A DNA stretch of 49,140 nucleotides from Bacteroidota bacterium. GTDB taxonomy: Bacteria; Bacteroidota; Bacteroidia; Bacteroidales; Prolixibacteraceae. Location of the stretch: positions 1-49,140 of the forward strand of contig JAUYMU010000106.1 in NCBI GenBank assembly GCA_030698405.1, written 5' to 3'. Each line of letters opens with the position of its first letter. The stretch's first letter is position 1. Positions 1 through 9,295 of this stretch are shown piece after piece. Under the pieces are notes generated by a model. It did not search any database. It was not told where the DNA came from and saw only the letters and a list, made by a program, of their open reading frames with translations. The position numbers and the translations under genes were made by a program.

Positions 1-1
1 T

Positions 2-208
2 CTCAACTCCCAGGGCAAATCAGGCAGTGAAAGAATTATGTTCCTTTTTAAACCAGACCGAAACCCGGTTTCCACTCACAAATTTAAGGCTGGTTTACGA
101 AACAGTCGCGCTTTAATCTGCGATAGTATTGGATGTCTGAAGGTAGTCACAGGGTTTAATTACTTAAAAATTATAAGGAGGTATTTGAAGACTGAGAAAT
201 ATAATTAA
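2..208 (+). other. Unrecognised open frame entering from the left edge
   Basis: A plus-strand frame is open from the window edge to a TAA at 206-208, giving about 68 codons with no start inside the window. I recognise no family in the translation, which is rich in Lys and Arg near its end. The stop lies at the base of the minus-strand terminator at 207-240. It may be the 3' end of a gene truncated by the window or simply a chance open frame. Nothing else is visible in the first 260 bases. Confidence 0.2.
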
Positions 209-240
209 AAAAGGCCGACTCGATTTAGCCGACCTTTTTT
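207..240 (-). terminator. Rho-independent terminator of the SusCD operon
   Basis: Read on the minus strand this is a 14-bp stem (AAAAAAGG, then UCGGCU) with a six-base loop and a run of six U. Two pairs are G-U wobbles on the minus-strand RNA only; on the plus strand the same positions are mismatches, so the hairpin is built for minus-strand transcription. It lies 22 bases after the susD-like stop codon. Confidence 0.85.
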
Positions 241-262
241 GATAATAATAAAACTTAATGTT

Positions 263-2155
263 CTAATAACCTGGATTTTGCAATAATTGAGGCGCTTTGT
301 TCATTTCATCGCGCGACAATGGTACCCAGTAGAATTTTTTATCTGTAAATGACCTTGCATCAGCATTGTCAGCTTTGTTGTATTTCCAACTTTTGCTGCC
401 ATCATTGTAATGTTCAATCCGCATACCGTAAACATTTTCGACAACCTGCTCCATAATCATCCAGCGACGGATATCGTAGAAACGGTGGCCTTCACCAAAG
501 AATTCGATATTTCTTTCATCCCGGACAAATTCTCTTGCTTTTGCCTGGTCAGTTGTAATCCTGTCGGGTAAACCGGCGCGATTCCTTACCATGTTCATGG
601 CATCAATGCCTTTCTGAAGGTCGGCGCCACCAATTTCAATACAGGCTTCAGCATAATTCATCAAAATCTCAGCATATCTGAATTCTACCCAGGTATGAGT
701 ACATCTGAAATACTGGCCCGCTGTTGCCGGATCCATTAACTTTTTGAAATAGTATCCGGTTTTAGTAGCGTTCCACGATTCGATCAAACCCTGACGGGTA
801 TCGAGACCGCTTTTAAAAGGATTTGTATCACCGGCATTTGCCAAATAATAGCCTGTCTGAACTTTGTTTTCGGGTTCCAATCCTGCAGCATCCGAAGGTC
901 TTTGTTGCCAGGGCGCGCCATCATACAAAACACAGGCGTAAAAACGCGGTTCACGACCATTGTATGGATTGCGTTGCGGATCGGCAGCCAATTCAGCAGC
1001 AGTTGCAGTTCGTATATCCATATTCCCTGGATTGTATTTATCCCATTTGAATTTAGAACCGTCAGCCATTTCAAACCTCCTTACAGCCGGTTCAGTCGGA
1101 TTGTTGTTCCCCCAGTTATGATATCCGTTTGGACCGTACCAAATATTTGCATTATTGACATTACCTCCGGTAAGCGGGAACTGAATTCCCCAGATGGTTT
1201 CGCTGTTCCATGCAGCTTTTTGGAGGAAATTGCTACCATAGATTTCTGCATATTTCTGTACATCGGCTGCTGTTAGGGTTGCCGGCGGGTCGGTTACTGT
1301 TCCCACCAGAGAGAAATTACCGTATGTGCCATCCATAATAGCCTTTGCAGCGTCCCGAGCTTGTGTTAGAAGAGTTGTCTGGCTACCAGCCGGAAATGAA
1401 ATCAAAGCATTTGAAGCCTGTTCTGTCCAGCCACCGTTTGTCAATTTACTGGCGCAGAAAAGAAGAACCCTGGATTTTAAGGCAGCAGCAGCAGCACGAT
1501 TGGCTCGTCCCTGTTCAACCGATGCCGGTAAATTATCAATCGTACTTTGAATATCTTTAAGAATAAAATCAAGCGTTTCTTTAATTGTTGACCTTTTTGC
1601 AACGGAGAAATCATCATCAAGTTTATATGGAGCATCCTTAAGGATTGCACCACCATACACCATAAGAATGGTTGCATAATCAAAAGCTCTGATAAAACAG
1701 GCTTCCCCTTTCATCTGTTTTTTTAGTGCTTCCTGTGCTGCTGTAATTGGCACAGCATTAATACTGGCAAGAATCCTGTTTACATCCTGGATATTCTGGT
1801 ACAGATTATTCCAGCGTAACCAACCACCTAAACCATTATTTACAAAGTATCCAAGCTGGTCAGGACTCATTGTACCTTTGAGCATGACATAGTTTGCCGG
1901 ACGGTGGATGCAAAGAGTCTGGTCGGTTCCAGAACTTAAAAGGTCTTCACGTGCTCCCAAAATACCGTTATCGGTATTTCCACCCATCCTGTCGTAGCAT
2001 TTTCCCAGATATGCATTTACAACATTGATATCTGAAAATACAAGTTCTTCATTGAATGTATCAACGGCCTTCTTGTCAAGGATATCTTCCTGGCAGGATA
2101 TCACAATTGTCAGAAGAATTGCGATTACTGATATATTAAAAAGTATTTTTTTCAT
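263..2155 (-). CDS. SusD/RagB-family outer-membrane nutrient-binding lipoprotein
   Basis: Surface lipoprotein that caps a SusC-type TonB receptor and captures the substrate, usually a glycan or its oligomers. The 630-residue length is typical of the family. Residues 1-21 form a lipoprotein signal peptide ending in VISC, so Cys21 should be lipidated. The N-terminal part has the usual SusD opening (NAYLGKCYDRMGG) and the C-terminal third has the common family segments (RYAEILMNYAEACIEIGG; ERNIEFFGEGHRFYDIRRW) that build the helical TPR-like scaffold. It starts 31 bases after the SusC-like gene, is the last gene of the operon and is followed by a hairpin terminator. Substrate cannot be named: no glycoside hydrolase or other degradative gene is present in the window. 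Confidence 0.95.
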   Translation of the reverse strand: MKKILFNISVIAILLTIVISCQEDILDKKAVDTFNEELVFSDINVVNAYLGKCYDRMGGNTDNGILGAREDLLSSGTDQTLCIHRPANYVMLKGTMSPDQLGYFVNNGLGGWLRWNNLYQNIQDVNRILASINAVPITAAQEALKKQMKGEACFIRAFDYATILMVYGGAILKDAPYKLDDDFSVAKRSTIKETLDFILKDIQSTIDNLPASVEQGRANRAAAAALKSRVLLFCASKLTNGGWTEQASNALISFPAGSQTTLLTQARDAAKAIMDGTYGNFSLVGTVTDPPATLTAADVQKYAEIYGSNFLQKAAWNSETIWGIQFPLTGGNVNNANIWYGPNGYHNWGNNNPTEPAVRRFEMADGSKFKWDKYNPGNMDIRTATAAELAADPQRNPYNGREPRFYACVLYDGAPWQQRPSDAAGLEPENKVQTGYYLANAGDTNPFKSGLDTRQGLIESWNATKTGYYFKKLMDPATAGQYFRCTHTWVEFRYAEILMNYAEACIEIGGADLQKGIDAMNMVRNRAGLPDRITTDQAKAREFVRDERNIEFFGEGHRFYDIRRWMIMEQVVENVYGMRIEHYNDGSKSWKYNKADNADARSFTDKKFYWVPLSRDEMNKAPQLLQNPGY

Positions 2156-2186
2156 ATTCTAAACTGTTTATAAGTTATAAAATTTA

Positions 2187-5100
2187 TTAGAAAGTAATAT
2201 TAGCGCCAACGGCAAATGTTTTCATGGTAGGATATACACCCGGGTTGTTGGTTTCCGGATCCCACTTCTTGGTGGCGGTATAGAGCAATGCCAGATTGTT
2301 ACCTGTAAAATATACACTTGCTCTCGCGATACCAATTTTTGAGTAGTATTTGGCTGGAATTGCATAGTTCAGAATTACATTTTTCAAGCGGCAATAGGCT
2401 GTATTCTCGAGCCAGTAATCGCTCATACGAACATCGGGAGACCAATACAGGTCATCGCGGTTATAGGCCCTTGCAATGTTGGTTACCGAGTTGGTAGGTG
2501 TCCAGCGGTTCTCAAATTGCCATTTGTAGTAGTTACCAGCTTCACCGCGACGGTTGTCGTATTGGCTGTGTTTCAGGAATTCGCCCTGTCCTTGAATCTG
2601 TACAGATAAAGTGAATGATTTATATCCCACGGTTATATTGCCACCATAAAAAGTTTCGGGAGCATCAACCTTGTCGAACAAAATCTGGTCATCGCCTGTA
2701 ATCTGGCCATCGCCCGATACATCCCTGAAAATTACATCGCCTGGTTTCGTTCCGGCAAGTTTTGCAGGGGTAGCATCAACCTGTGCCTGGTCTTTGAAAA
2801 TTCCAATGGCATCGTACATTAACCATGCACCATAAGAATGTCCGGTAAGCTGTTGCCATGGTTGTGCCTTTTTAGCTTCGTCCATTTTAACAATTTCATT
2901 ATGGTTATAACTGAAATTTGCAGTTACATCAATCCGTAAATCCTTATTTATGGCTTTATGTACACCTCCGTCGAGTTCAAATCCCCGGTTATCAACAATA
3001 CCAAGGTTTTCCTGTGGCAGCGACAAACCTGTAAAGTTCGGAACCGAAGCATCTTTGGTTACAAGGATATCTTCCCTTTTGTTATAGAAAAATTCAGTAT
3101 TCAGATGGAAAAGGTCATTCATGAATTTTGAATCGAACCCAACGTTATAGGTTGTCTGAGTTTCCCATGTAATATTAGGATTGGCTATGGTAGGCGGGCC
3201 AACCACTGTTTGTATGGCGCCACTGGTGCCAAACACCATACCAGTTCCAATTCCGTATTTGTCCATAAACTGGAAAGGATTTCCCGGATCCATACCCATC
3301 ATACCAAAGGATGTCCTAAGTTTAAAGTAGTTGATAAAAGACAAGTTGTCTTTCCAGAAATTTTCTTCAGAAGCACGCCATCCAAGCAATAATCCGGGGA
3401 AATAGCCCCAACGTTTGGTTGTAGGGAATTTCAGTGAACCATCAGCACGGAATACTACTTCGGCAAGATATTTTCCTTTATAGTCGTAGGTAGCACGTCC
3501 AATCCAGGATTTACGGGCATAAACAGATGCAGATCCGGTAATATTTTGGTCTTTGGCGTTACCTGCATCCATGGTTTGGATTACCGATGAAATATAGTAT
3601 TTACGATAACCGTAAAATTCATTCCAGTCGCTCTGGTACTGCTCAAAACCACCAAATAACGAAATGTTGTGGTCTCCAATTGTTTTATAATAATTGGCAT
3701 TAATCATTGCTGTTTGGTTGATGGTACGATTATACCTTTCATTGTTCTCTGCAGATGAAAGCCCTCTCAAAGTAGGAGTTAAAGGCATACTTGTAATATA
3801 TCCGTCAGCACCCCTGGTTGCCTGGCTCCAGTTTGGATAGTATAATGTCCACGGCTGATAGAATGCCTTGTTATAATAATTCGTGAGATCGTAATTGTAA
3901 CTTCCGGTAAATGAAAGCCCTTTGATAAATGGAACTGTAATTGTTGCATTAAAAGTGCTTAACAACCTGTATGTTTTCTGGTCATTTTTCCCTGCACTGA
4001 AAGTGGCTGTTTCAACTGGGTTATCACCATACTCGATGTCAGGTCCTGGCTCGCCGGATGGCCAGAAAGACCAGTTGGTAGGAACCAGACGGGTTGACTG
4101 CCCGACAATTGCGTCAGCGCTTTTGTATGGATAAATCCTGTTGTTTAAGAAACCTGCCAACTCAATTCCGGTTTTTAACCAATCGTTAATTGGCATTTCC
4201 ATTTTAGTCCTGACATTGTATTGCTTGTATTTGGTCGATGATGCTTTATAAAATGCATCGTCAGTTTTATACCCGAAAGAAACATAGTATTTCATCCCTT
4301 TTGCACCACCGTCAAGGGTAACGTTGTGCCTGGTAGTGGTTGTCCATTTCTTAATCAGGTCACCATACCAATCAGTATTGGGGTGTTCCCATGGGTCTTT
4401 CCCGTTGCCGAAAAGTTCGATATCCTTATCCGTATATCTACGGGCTTTACCTTGTGCAACCTGGTATTCTGATAGCATAGTCGCATACTCGGATGCATTG
4501 GTAACTTCAGGAAGCAATGTTGGAGTCATTACGCCTTCATAAAATTGATAATTCAAACGGGGTTTTCCTTCCCTTCCTGATTTTGTCTGAATAAGGATTA
4601 CCCCATTTGCAGCCTGTGCCCCGTAAATTGCAGCCGAAGCATCTTTCAAAACGGAAAGACTTTCAATATCATTGGGATCAATTTCATCCATCGAACGGCC
4701 GGGTACTCCATCAATTACAACAAGTGGCGCGGTTTCAGCCCTGTTGGACATCCGGCTGTTGTCTGAGTTAACCGTGGTCCTTCCACGAACCATAATGCGG
4801 GGGCTCATCTGTCCCGGTTCACCGGTTTGCTGAATAACTGTCATCCCCGGTATAAGGCCAGAAATTGCATTGGAAACGTTCATTGCAGGAATTGCCAGAA
4901 GTTTTTCACCACTTACAGATGCAACCGCACCAACAACATTGGCACGTTTCTGAACACCGTAACCCACCACAACCACTTCGTCTATGTCGGTCATTGATGA
5001 TACAAGACCAACATTTATTACGGTTTTTTCGTTGACAACAATTTCCTGAGATTTGTATCCAATGAATGAAAAAACCAAAGTGGTATTTCGATCCGAAACA

Positions 5101-5627
5101 TCGATAGAGTAATTTCCATTAACGTCTGTAACGGTGCCAGTAGTAGTGCCTTTCACAACTACGTTTACACCAGGAATGCCTTCGTTGTTTGAAGAGTCGG
5201 TGATTTTTCCTGTAACTTTGGCTTGTTGTTGTGCCAAAATACTTTCCATCACAACTTCCGTAGGCTGAATGATGATCTGACGGTCGATTACAGTGTAACC
5301 AACATTGTACCCTGCGAATAAATTGTTTAGGATTTTATCGACTTGCTGATTGGAAACATTGATGTCAACTTTCCTGTCAACATCAACCAGTTTACTGTTG
5401 AAAAGGAAATAAAATTCACTCTTTTCCTCAATAACGCTTAACACTTCCTTAACCTTGGCATCGTTCATTTTAAAGCTCAGCCGCGTGGTTTGCGAGTAGG
5501 AGTTTCCGGCAAAAGCCTGGAAAATAGTTAGTAACACGAGATAAGATGTAAGTCTCATAACCCTTAAAACTTTTGAGTTAAAGGCAAAATAGCCTCGTAC
5601 TCTGTTTAATAACAGATTTTTTTTCAT
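2187..5627 (-). CDS. SusC/RagA-family TonB-dependent receptor with STN signalling domain
   Basis: Outer-membrane beta-barrel importer driven by TonB, partner of the adjacent SusD-like lipoprotein. I use the ATG at 5627 (MKKNLLLNRV), giving 1146 residues; a longer open frame to 5699 adds 24 residues that would precede the signal peptide. Order of parts: long signal peptide to about residue 45, STN domain about 50-122, carboxypeptidase-like regulatory beta-sandwich about 138-212, SusC signature DEVVVVGYGVQ near 216-226, plug with GVPGRSMDEIDPNDIESL and DASAAIYGAQAANGVI, then the barrel, ending in an aromatic-rich strand (FAVGANITF). The STN domain marks it as a receptor that signals to a FecR anti-sigma factor, and such a gene lies directly upstream. 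This predicts substrate-induced autoregulation. Confidence 0.95.
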   Translation of the reverse strand: MKKNLLLNRVRGYFAFNSKVLRVMRLTSYLVLLTIFQAFAGNSYSQTTRLSFKMNDAKVKEVLSVIEEKSEFYFLFNSKLVDVDRKVDINVSNQQVDKILNNLFAGYNVGYTVIDRQIIIQPTEVVMESILAQQQAKVTGKITDSSNNEGIPGVNVVVKGTTTGTVTDVNGNYSIDVSDRNTTLVFSFIGYKSQEIVVNEKTVINVGLVSSMTDIDEVVVVGYGVQKRANVVGAVASVSGEKLLAIPAMNVSNAISGLIPGMTVIQQTGEPGQMSPRIMVRGRTTVNSDNSRMSNRAETAPLVVIDGVPGRSMDEIDPNDIESLSVLKDASAAIYGAQAANGVILIQTKSGREGKPRLNYQFYEGVMTPTLLPEVTNASEYATMLSEYQVAQGKARRYTDKDIELFGNGKDPWEHPNTDWYGDLIKKWTTTTRHNVTLDGGAKGMKYYVSFGYKTDDAFYKASSTKYKQYNVRTKMEMPINDWLKTGIELAGFLNNRIYPYKSADAIVGQSTRLVPTNWSFWPSGEPGPDIEYGDNPVETATFSAGKNDQKTYRLLSTFNATITVPFIKGLSFTGSYNYDLTNYYNKAFYQPWTLYYPNWSQATRGADGYITSMPLTPTLRGLSSAENNERYNRTINQTAMINANYYKTIGDHNISLFGGFEQYQSDWNEFYGYRKYYISSVIQTMDAGNAKDQNITGSASVYARKSWIGRATYDYKGKYLAEVVFRADGSLKFPTTKRWGYFPGLLLGWRASEENFWKDNLSFINYFKLRTSFGMMGMDPGNPFQFMDKYGIGTGMVFGTSGAIQTVVGPPTIANPNITWETQTTYNVGFDSKFMNDLFHLNTEFFYNKREDILVTKDASVPNFTGLSLPQENLGIVDNRGFELDGGVHKAINKDLRIDVTANFSYNHNEIVKMDEAKKAQPWQQLTGHSYGAWLMYDAIGIFKDQAQVDATPAKLAGTKPGDVIFRDVSGDGQITGDDQILFDKVDAPETFYGGNITVGYKSFTLSVQIQGQGEFLKHSQYDNRRGEAGNYYKWQFENRWTPTNSVTNIARAYNRDDLYWSPDVRMSDYWLENTAYCRLKNVILNYAIPAKYYSKIGIARASVYFTGNNLALLYTATKKWDPETNNPGVYPTMKTFAVGANITF

Positions 5628-5743
5628 ACTTTTGATTTGATTACAGTTAATAAATTGGCAATATTTATTAATCAATTGGAGAAGAGATGGTTGCAACATT
5701 TCTTCTCTTTTTTTATTTCATATTTGTTCAGTTTTTATAATGA

Positions 5744-6781
5744 TTAAATTTTCGATTTCTTATATAGCTTAACTGTTTGTTTTTCAAAGGTCTGATCACC
5801 CAGCTTGCTCCTAACGGATACAGAATAACGGATTGGCGCTGAAAGCGATAACATTTTCAGTACCTGATCCAGACTTTCATCGATAAAAGTTGCTGTATAT
5901 ACATAATCAGCAATTTCCTTGTCCTTTATTTCAAATTCAACATTGTACCAACGTTCAAGTTTTTCAACAACCAAGTTCATTTTATCTTCCCTGAACATGA
6001 GCTTGCCATTTTTCCATGCAATGTATTTTTCAGTATTTATTTTTATTTTGTTCACTTGCTGGCTACTTTTACTAAAAATCGCAAGCTCGCTGGGAAATAA
6101 CTCTTTAGTTATTGTCGCACTCTCGTTCCCCACTGTAACCTGACCTTCTACCAATACTGTTTCAATCAGGTCATTTTCAGGATAGGCGTTGCAATTAAAA
6201 GTAGTACCACTAACAAGCACATGCATGTTTCCGGCCTGAACCAGAAAAGGCCATTTCTTGTCTTTTACCACTTCGAAATAAGCTTCACCTTCCAGTTTTA
6301 CTGCGCGAAATTTATCGGAAAAAAGGATGGGGTAACTTAGTTTACTGCCGGCATTGAGCCATACTTTGGTACCATCAGGCAAAATCAGGCTGGAGCGCAT
6401 TCCAAGCGGGGTTTCGGCAGTATTGTAAACCATCGCATGTTGTTTCCGGCTGGTTTTTTCTGAAAAGATATAATATGCTGAGACAATGATCACGGGAAGC
6501 AATAAAATAGCTGCAATCCTCTGAATATAAGTGAATAAATTATTTTTTTTGTGCCTGAATAATTGAGCCGATATTTTCTGGTAGGCTTTACGTTCATCTA
6601 TTTTCTGCATCTTCTGATGCATTTCAAAAAGATTCCATAACTTTTTTTGTTCTGAATAGTATCGTTGATTTTCAATCTTCTCTGCAATCCAATCATCAAG
6701 CAACTGGTCATCGTCCCGGGTAATTGTTCCCAGTAAACGACTTCCAATCAGTTGATCAATATCGAATATTTCCTTCTGCAT
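5744..6781 (-). CDS. FecR-family anti-sigma factor
   Basis: Inner-membrane regulator that holds the ECF sigma factor until the TonB receptor signals through its STN domain. It has 345 residues. The N-terminal cytoplasmic region (1-85) would bind sigma; one transmembrane helix spans about 86-106 (AAILLLPVIIVSAYYIF); the periplasmic FecR domain follows, with TPLGMRSSLILPDGTKVWLN and KLEGEAYFEV, the hallmark segments of Bacteroidetes FecR proteins; a C-terminal DUF4974-like region (about 262-330, LDQVLKMLSLSAPIRY) has the same fold type as STN domains. It sits 53 bases after the sigma gene and 116 bases before the receptor start, all on one strand. Confidence 0.95.
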   Translation of the reverse strand: MQKEIFDIDQLIGSRLLGTITRDDDQLLDDWIAEKIENQRYYSEQKKLWNLFEMHQKMQKIDERKAYQKISAQLFRHKKNNLFTYIQRIAAILLLPVIIVSAYYIFSEKTSRKQHAMVYNTAETPLGMRSSLILPDGTKVWLNAGSKLSYPILFSDKFRAVKLEGEAYFEVVKDKKWPFLVQAGNMHVLVSGTTFNCNAYPENDLIETVLVEGQVTVGNESATITKELFPSELAIFSKSSQQVNKIKINTEKYIAWKNGKLMFREDKMNLVVEKLERWYNVEFEIKDKEIADYVYTATFIDESLDQVLKMLSLSAPIRYSVSVRSKLGDQTFEKQTVKLYKKSKI

Positions 6782-6834
6782 TTTTTGAATTTGTATTTAT
6801 TAGACGAACAAGAAACACAATACACGTATCATGG

Positions 6835-7413
6835 TTACGAAAAAAAGATGAGTGCCAAAAGAGAAAGATAATCAATGAGTTTAACGCGAAGTATTTTAAG
6901 CGCTTTACTGATCTGTGTTTCAACGGTTCGTTTCGAAATCTTTAACTGATCAGCAATTTCTGCAATTTTAAGATTTTCGTAGCGGCTCATCCTGAAAATT
7001 TCGCGACAACGTGGAGGAAGGCTTTCAACCGACTGCTCAATCAGTTCGGAAAGTTCTGTTTTTGTCCAAAGATCCTCGTCCATCACAAGAAAATCTGATT
7101 CAGGAGCGCGGTTATCAAACTTATTTTTAACTTGCTGACTGCGAAGATGATCAATACAGCGATTTTTCACACATTGAATGAAGTAAGAACGGAAGGATCG
7201 AATATCGATGGTTTCACGGTTTTCCCACAATTTCATAAAAACAGACTGCACAATATCTTCCGAAATGGTGGTATTCTTAATAATCTGGTCGGCATACACA
7301 ACCAAACCCGAATAGTAAAAATTAAATACCAATTCGAAAACTCCCTCATTAGAGTTTTTGATACTCTCAACAAGGCTCTGATCAGTAATAGGTTTGATCT
7401 CGTTAACCCTCAT
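6835..7413 (-). CDS. ECF RNA polymerase sigma factor (Bacteroidetes RpoE-like)
   Basis: Sigma-70 family factor of 192 residues with region 2 (about 22-95, including ISEDIVQSVFMKLWENRETI and SYFIQCVKNRCIDHLRS) and region 4 (about 125-180, ESLPPRCREIFRMSRYENLK and the helix-turn-helix AEIADQLKISKRTVETQI). It is the first gene of a sigma/FecR/SusC/SusD unit, the usual arrangement for inducible glycan or mucin-type uptake loci in Bacteroidota. It probably directs transcription of the susCD-like genes. The 121-base gap upstream should hold its own promoter, but I see no clear -33/-7 pair there. Confidence 0.95.
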   Translation of the reverse strand: MRVNEIKPITDQSLVESIKNSNEGVFELVFNFYYSGLVVYADQIIKNTTISEDIVQSVFMKLWENRETIDIRSFRSYFIQCVKNRCIDHLRSQQVKNKFDNRAPESDFLVMDEDLWTKTELSELIEQSVESLPPRCREIFRMSRYENLKIAEIADQLKISKRTVETQISKALKILRVKLIDYLSLLALIFFS

Positions 7414-7534
7414 TTGGGGAAAGGATTAGTATTGTGTGTTAGTTAGAAAACAATACATTTTTTTCAACGTCGAATATAACATTTTTATGGCTCGACATTA
7501 TAAAATGTATTCGTAACACTTAAAATTTCAGTAT

Positions 7535-7741
7535 CTAATTTTTCTTCATGGGTTTTATCGAAACCACCACAATTTCGTATCGGCACTCCTGGCAAATGTA
7601 GGCCTCGCAGCCTGTGCAGGCAAAACAATTGCTGCACGAGCGTTCAAGCTGCTTTTTATCCCATGATTTTCCGCAGTGGGTGCAGGTAATTTGGGTTATT
7701 TCTTCATCCATAGTTGGCAGGTTTATTCGACTAAAAATCAA
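7535..7741 (-). CDS. Small Cys-rich zinc-ribbon protein coupled to the zinc transporter
   Basis: A 68-residue protein, or 58 residues if it starts at the second Met (ATG at 7711). It contains eight cysteines: CTHC, then CSNCFACTGC, then CQEC, a pattern fit for two metal sites. I know of no named function. The first ATG overlaps the znuB stop as ATGA, the same overlap seen between znuA and znuC, so translation is probably coupled and the longer start is preferred. Position as last gene of a zinc-import operon suggests a role in zinc storage, delivery or sensing, which is inference only. Confidence 0.7.
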   Translation of the reverse strand: MIFSRINLPTMDEEITQITCTHCGKSWDKKQLERSCSNCFACTGCEAYICQECRYEIVVVSIKPMKKN

Positions 7742-8544
7742 AATGCTTTGATCAGTTTAACCAAGCCAAAAATTACCACCTGGGTAAAAATAATGGTGGC
7801 TCCTGAAGGAATGTCGGCAAAATACGAAACAAGCAATCCGATAAAGGAGGACAGAAAAGCAAAACCTACGGAATAAAACATCATGCGGCCAAAATCGCGG
7901 GTGAAAAGGTTGGCCGTGGCTTGTGGAATGGTTAACAGCGACAAAATCAGAATAATACCAACTACCCGGATATTCAGAACAATGGTGAGTGAGATCAGGA
8001 TCATCAGCAGGTAATTAAACAGGCCAACCGGCAAATCAGAAGTTTTGGCAAAATCTTCGTCGAATGCGATGTACAGTATGGTACGGTAAAAAAGGGTAAA
8101 GAATAAAATGATGACAATTGCCAGCGCCAGCATCAGCCAGATTTCGCCAGTTGAAACAGTGAGGATGCTTCCGAAAAGATAACTCATCAGGTTGGGTGCG
8201 TAACCCGGTGTGAGATACACAAATATAATCCCGATGGCCATTCCGAGCGACCACCAGATAGCGATAGATGAGTCTTCACGCACTTTTCCTTTGCTGCTGA
8301 AAAGTTGAATGCCCATTCCGGATAAAATGGAAAAAATACCGGCTCCTACCAGCGGATTAATGCCAAGGTAATAGCCCATTCCGATACCGCCAAACGAAGC
8401 ATGAGTTATTCCGCCGCTGATAAATACAATGCGGCGCGAAACAATATAAGTACCCACAATTCCACACGAAATGGCCGCCAGCAGCGAAGCCAGAAATGCA
8501 TTTACAAAAAAATCGTATGAAAACAATTCAATGATGATGTCCAT
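7738..8544 (-). CDS. znuB: Zinc-type metal ABC transporter permease
   Basis: Integral membrane permease of the ZnuB/TroC family, 268 residues with about eight hydrophobic segments. The family segment GGITHASFGGIGMGYYLGIN lies near residues 44-63, and the cytoplasmic coupling region IVGIILILSLLTIPQATANL type sequence near 195-215 contacts the ATPase. It takes zinc (or a similar divalent ion) from the periplasmic binding protein into the cytoplasm. Its start overlaps the end of the ATPase gene by 17 bases and its stop overlaps the next ORF by four, so the four genes form one operon. Manganese or iron as substrate cannot be excluded from the permease alone. Confidence 0.9.
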   Translation of the reverse strand: MDIIIELFSYDFFVNAFLASLLAAISCGIVGTYIVSRRIVFISGGITHASFGGIGMGYYLGINPLVGAGIFSILSGMGIQLFSSKGKVREDSSIAIWWSLGMAIGIIFVYLTPGYAPNLMSYLFGSILTVSTGEIWLMLALAIVIILFFTLFYRTILYIAFDEDFAKTSDLPVGLFNYLLMILISLTIVLNIRVVGIILILSLLTIPQATANLFTRDFGRMMFYSVGFAFLSSFIGLLVSYFADIPSGATIIFTQVVIFGLVKLIKAF

Positions 8545-9295
8545 GATGTTCGTGTTCGTCGTGTAATTTCAGTACAGTGTGCGGAATATCTCCGTGGGTG
8601 ATAATTTGCAGCGGGCAGTTGTACGATGCCAGCTGTTCTTCGCTGATAATGTTGCTCGGGTGATGGTGAAGGTTGCGATTTACACAGGCGATGGTTTTCA
8701 CAAAAAATGAAATAGTGCCCACATCGTGCGAAATCAGCAAAATGGCCATCCGGTCGCTCAACTCTTTTAATTTCAGGTACAATTCGCCTTCAAAATTATT
8801 GTCAACATAGGTGCTTGGTTCGTCCAATACCAGCAATTCCGGCTCGTTCATCAGTGCACGGCATAAAAATACGCGTTGCATTTGTCCTCCTGAAAGTTCA
8901 CCAATCGACTTATTCCGGAGATTAGAAATACCCATTTCCTGAAGCAACGTTTCTGCCTTTTCCTTTTCCTGCCTGTTTTTGTGAAATGATGAAAACAAGG
9001 CCGTATCAGCTTTCCCCGATCTCACAACATCAAATACAGTAATCGGGAAGCGCTTGTCAATCTGGTTTACCTGTGGCAAATACCCAATATTTTTTTTGTT
9101 GATGAGCAGGTTTAACTCTCCTGAAATTGGTTTAATCAAACCAAGAATAGTTTTTATGAGGGTAGTTTTTCCGCCACCGTTTGGCCCAATCACCCCTATA
9201 AAATCGTTAGAAAAAATATCAAGCGAGACATTTTCAAGCACCACCTGATTTTCGTAACCAGCCGAAAGATTTTTTATTTCGAGCAGTTTCTTCAT
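8528..9295 (-). CDS. znuC: Zinc-type metal ABC transporter ATPase
   Basis: ATP-binding subunit of 255 residues. Visible motifs: Walker A GPNGGGKTT (about 37-45), Q-loop in YLPQVNQ, ABC signature LSGGQMQR, Walker B LLVLDEP and the H-loop ISHDVG. The tail is rich in histidine (LHDEHEHHGHHH), which could bind the transported metal and supports zinc. The first codon overlaps the stop of the binding-protein gene as ATGA. Known role: hydrolyses ATP to drive the ZnuB permease. Confidence 0.93.
   Translation of the reverse strand: MKKLLEIKNLSAGYENQVVLENVSLDIFSNDFIGVIGPNGGGKTTLIKTILGLIKPISGELNLLINKKNIGYLPQVNQIDKRFPITVFDVVRSGKADTALFSSFHKNRQEKEKAETLLQEMGISNLRNKSIGELSGGQMQRVFLCRALMNEPELLVLDEPSTYVDNNFEGELYLKLKELSDRMAILLISHDVGTISFFVKTIACVNRNLHHHPSNIISEEQLASYNCPLQIITHGDIPHTVLKLHDEHEHHGHHH

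Noticed and set aside
174-182. Strong ribosome-binding-site-like TAAGGAGG
   Set aside because: No convincing start codon or gene follows (the minus-strand terminator is next), and such sites are seldom used in Bacteroidota.
902-1276. 124-codon plus-strand frame over the SusD gene
   Set aside because: Lies wholly inside a well-supported minus-strand gene, has Cys/His-rich nonsense composition and no family resemblance.
1477-1512. Microsatellite-like GCAGCAGCAGCA run
   Set aside because: It encodes an ordinary Ala-rich helix (RAAAAALKSR) in the SusD-like protein, as is common in this family.
5628-5699. Extended N-terminus of the SusC-like protein
   Set aside because: The extra 24 residues would precede a complete start and long signal peptide and have leader-like base composition; ATG at 5627 is preferred.
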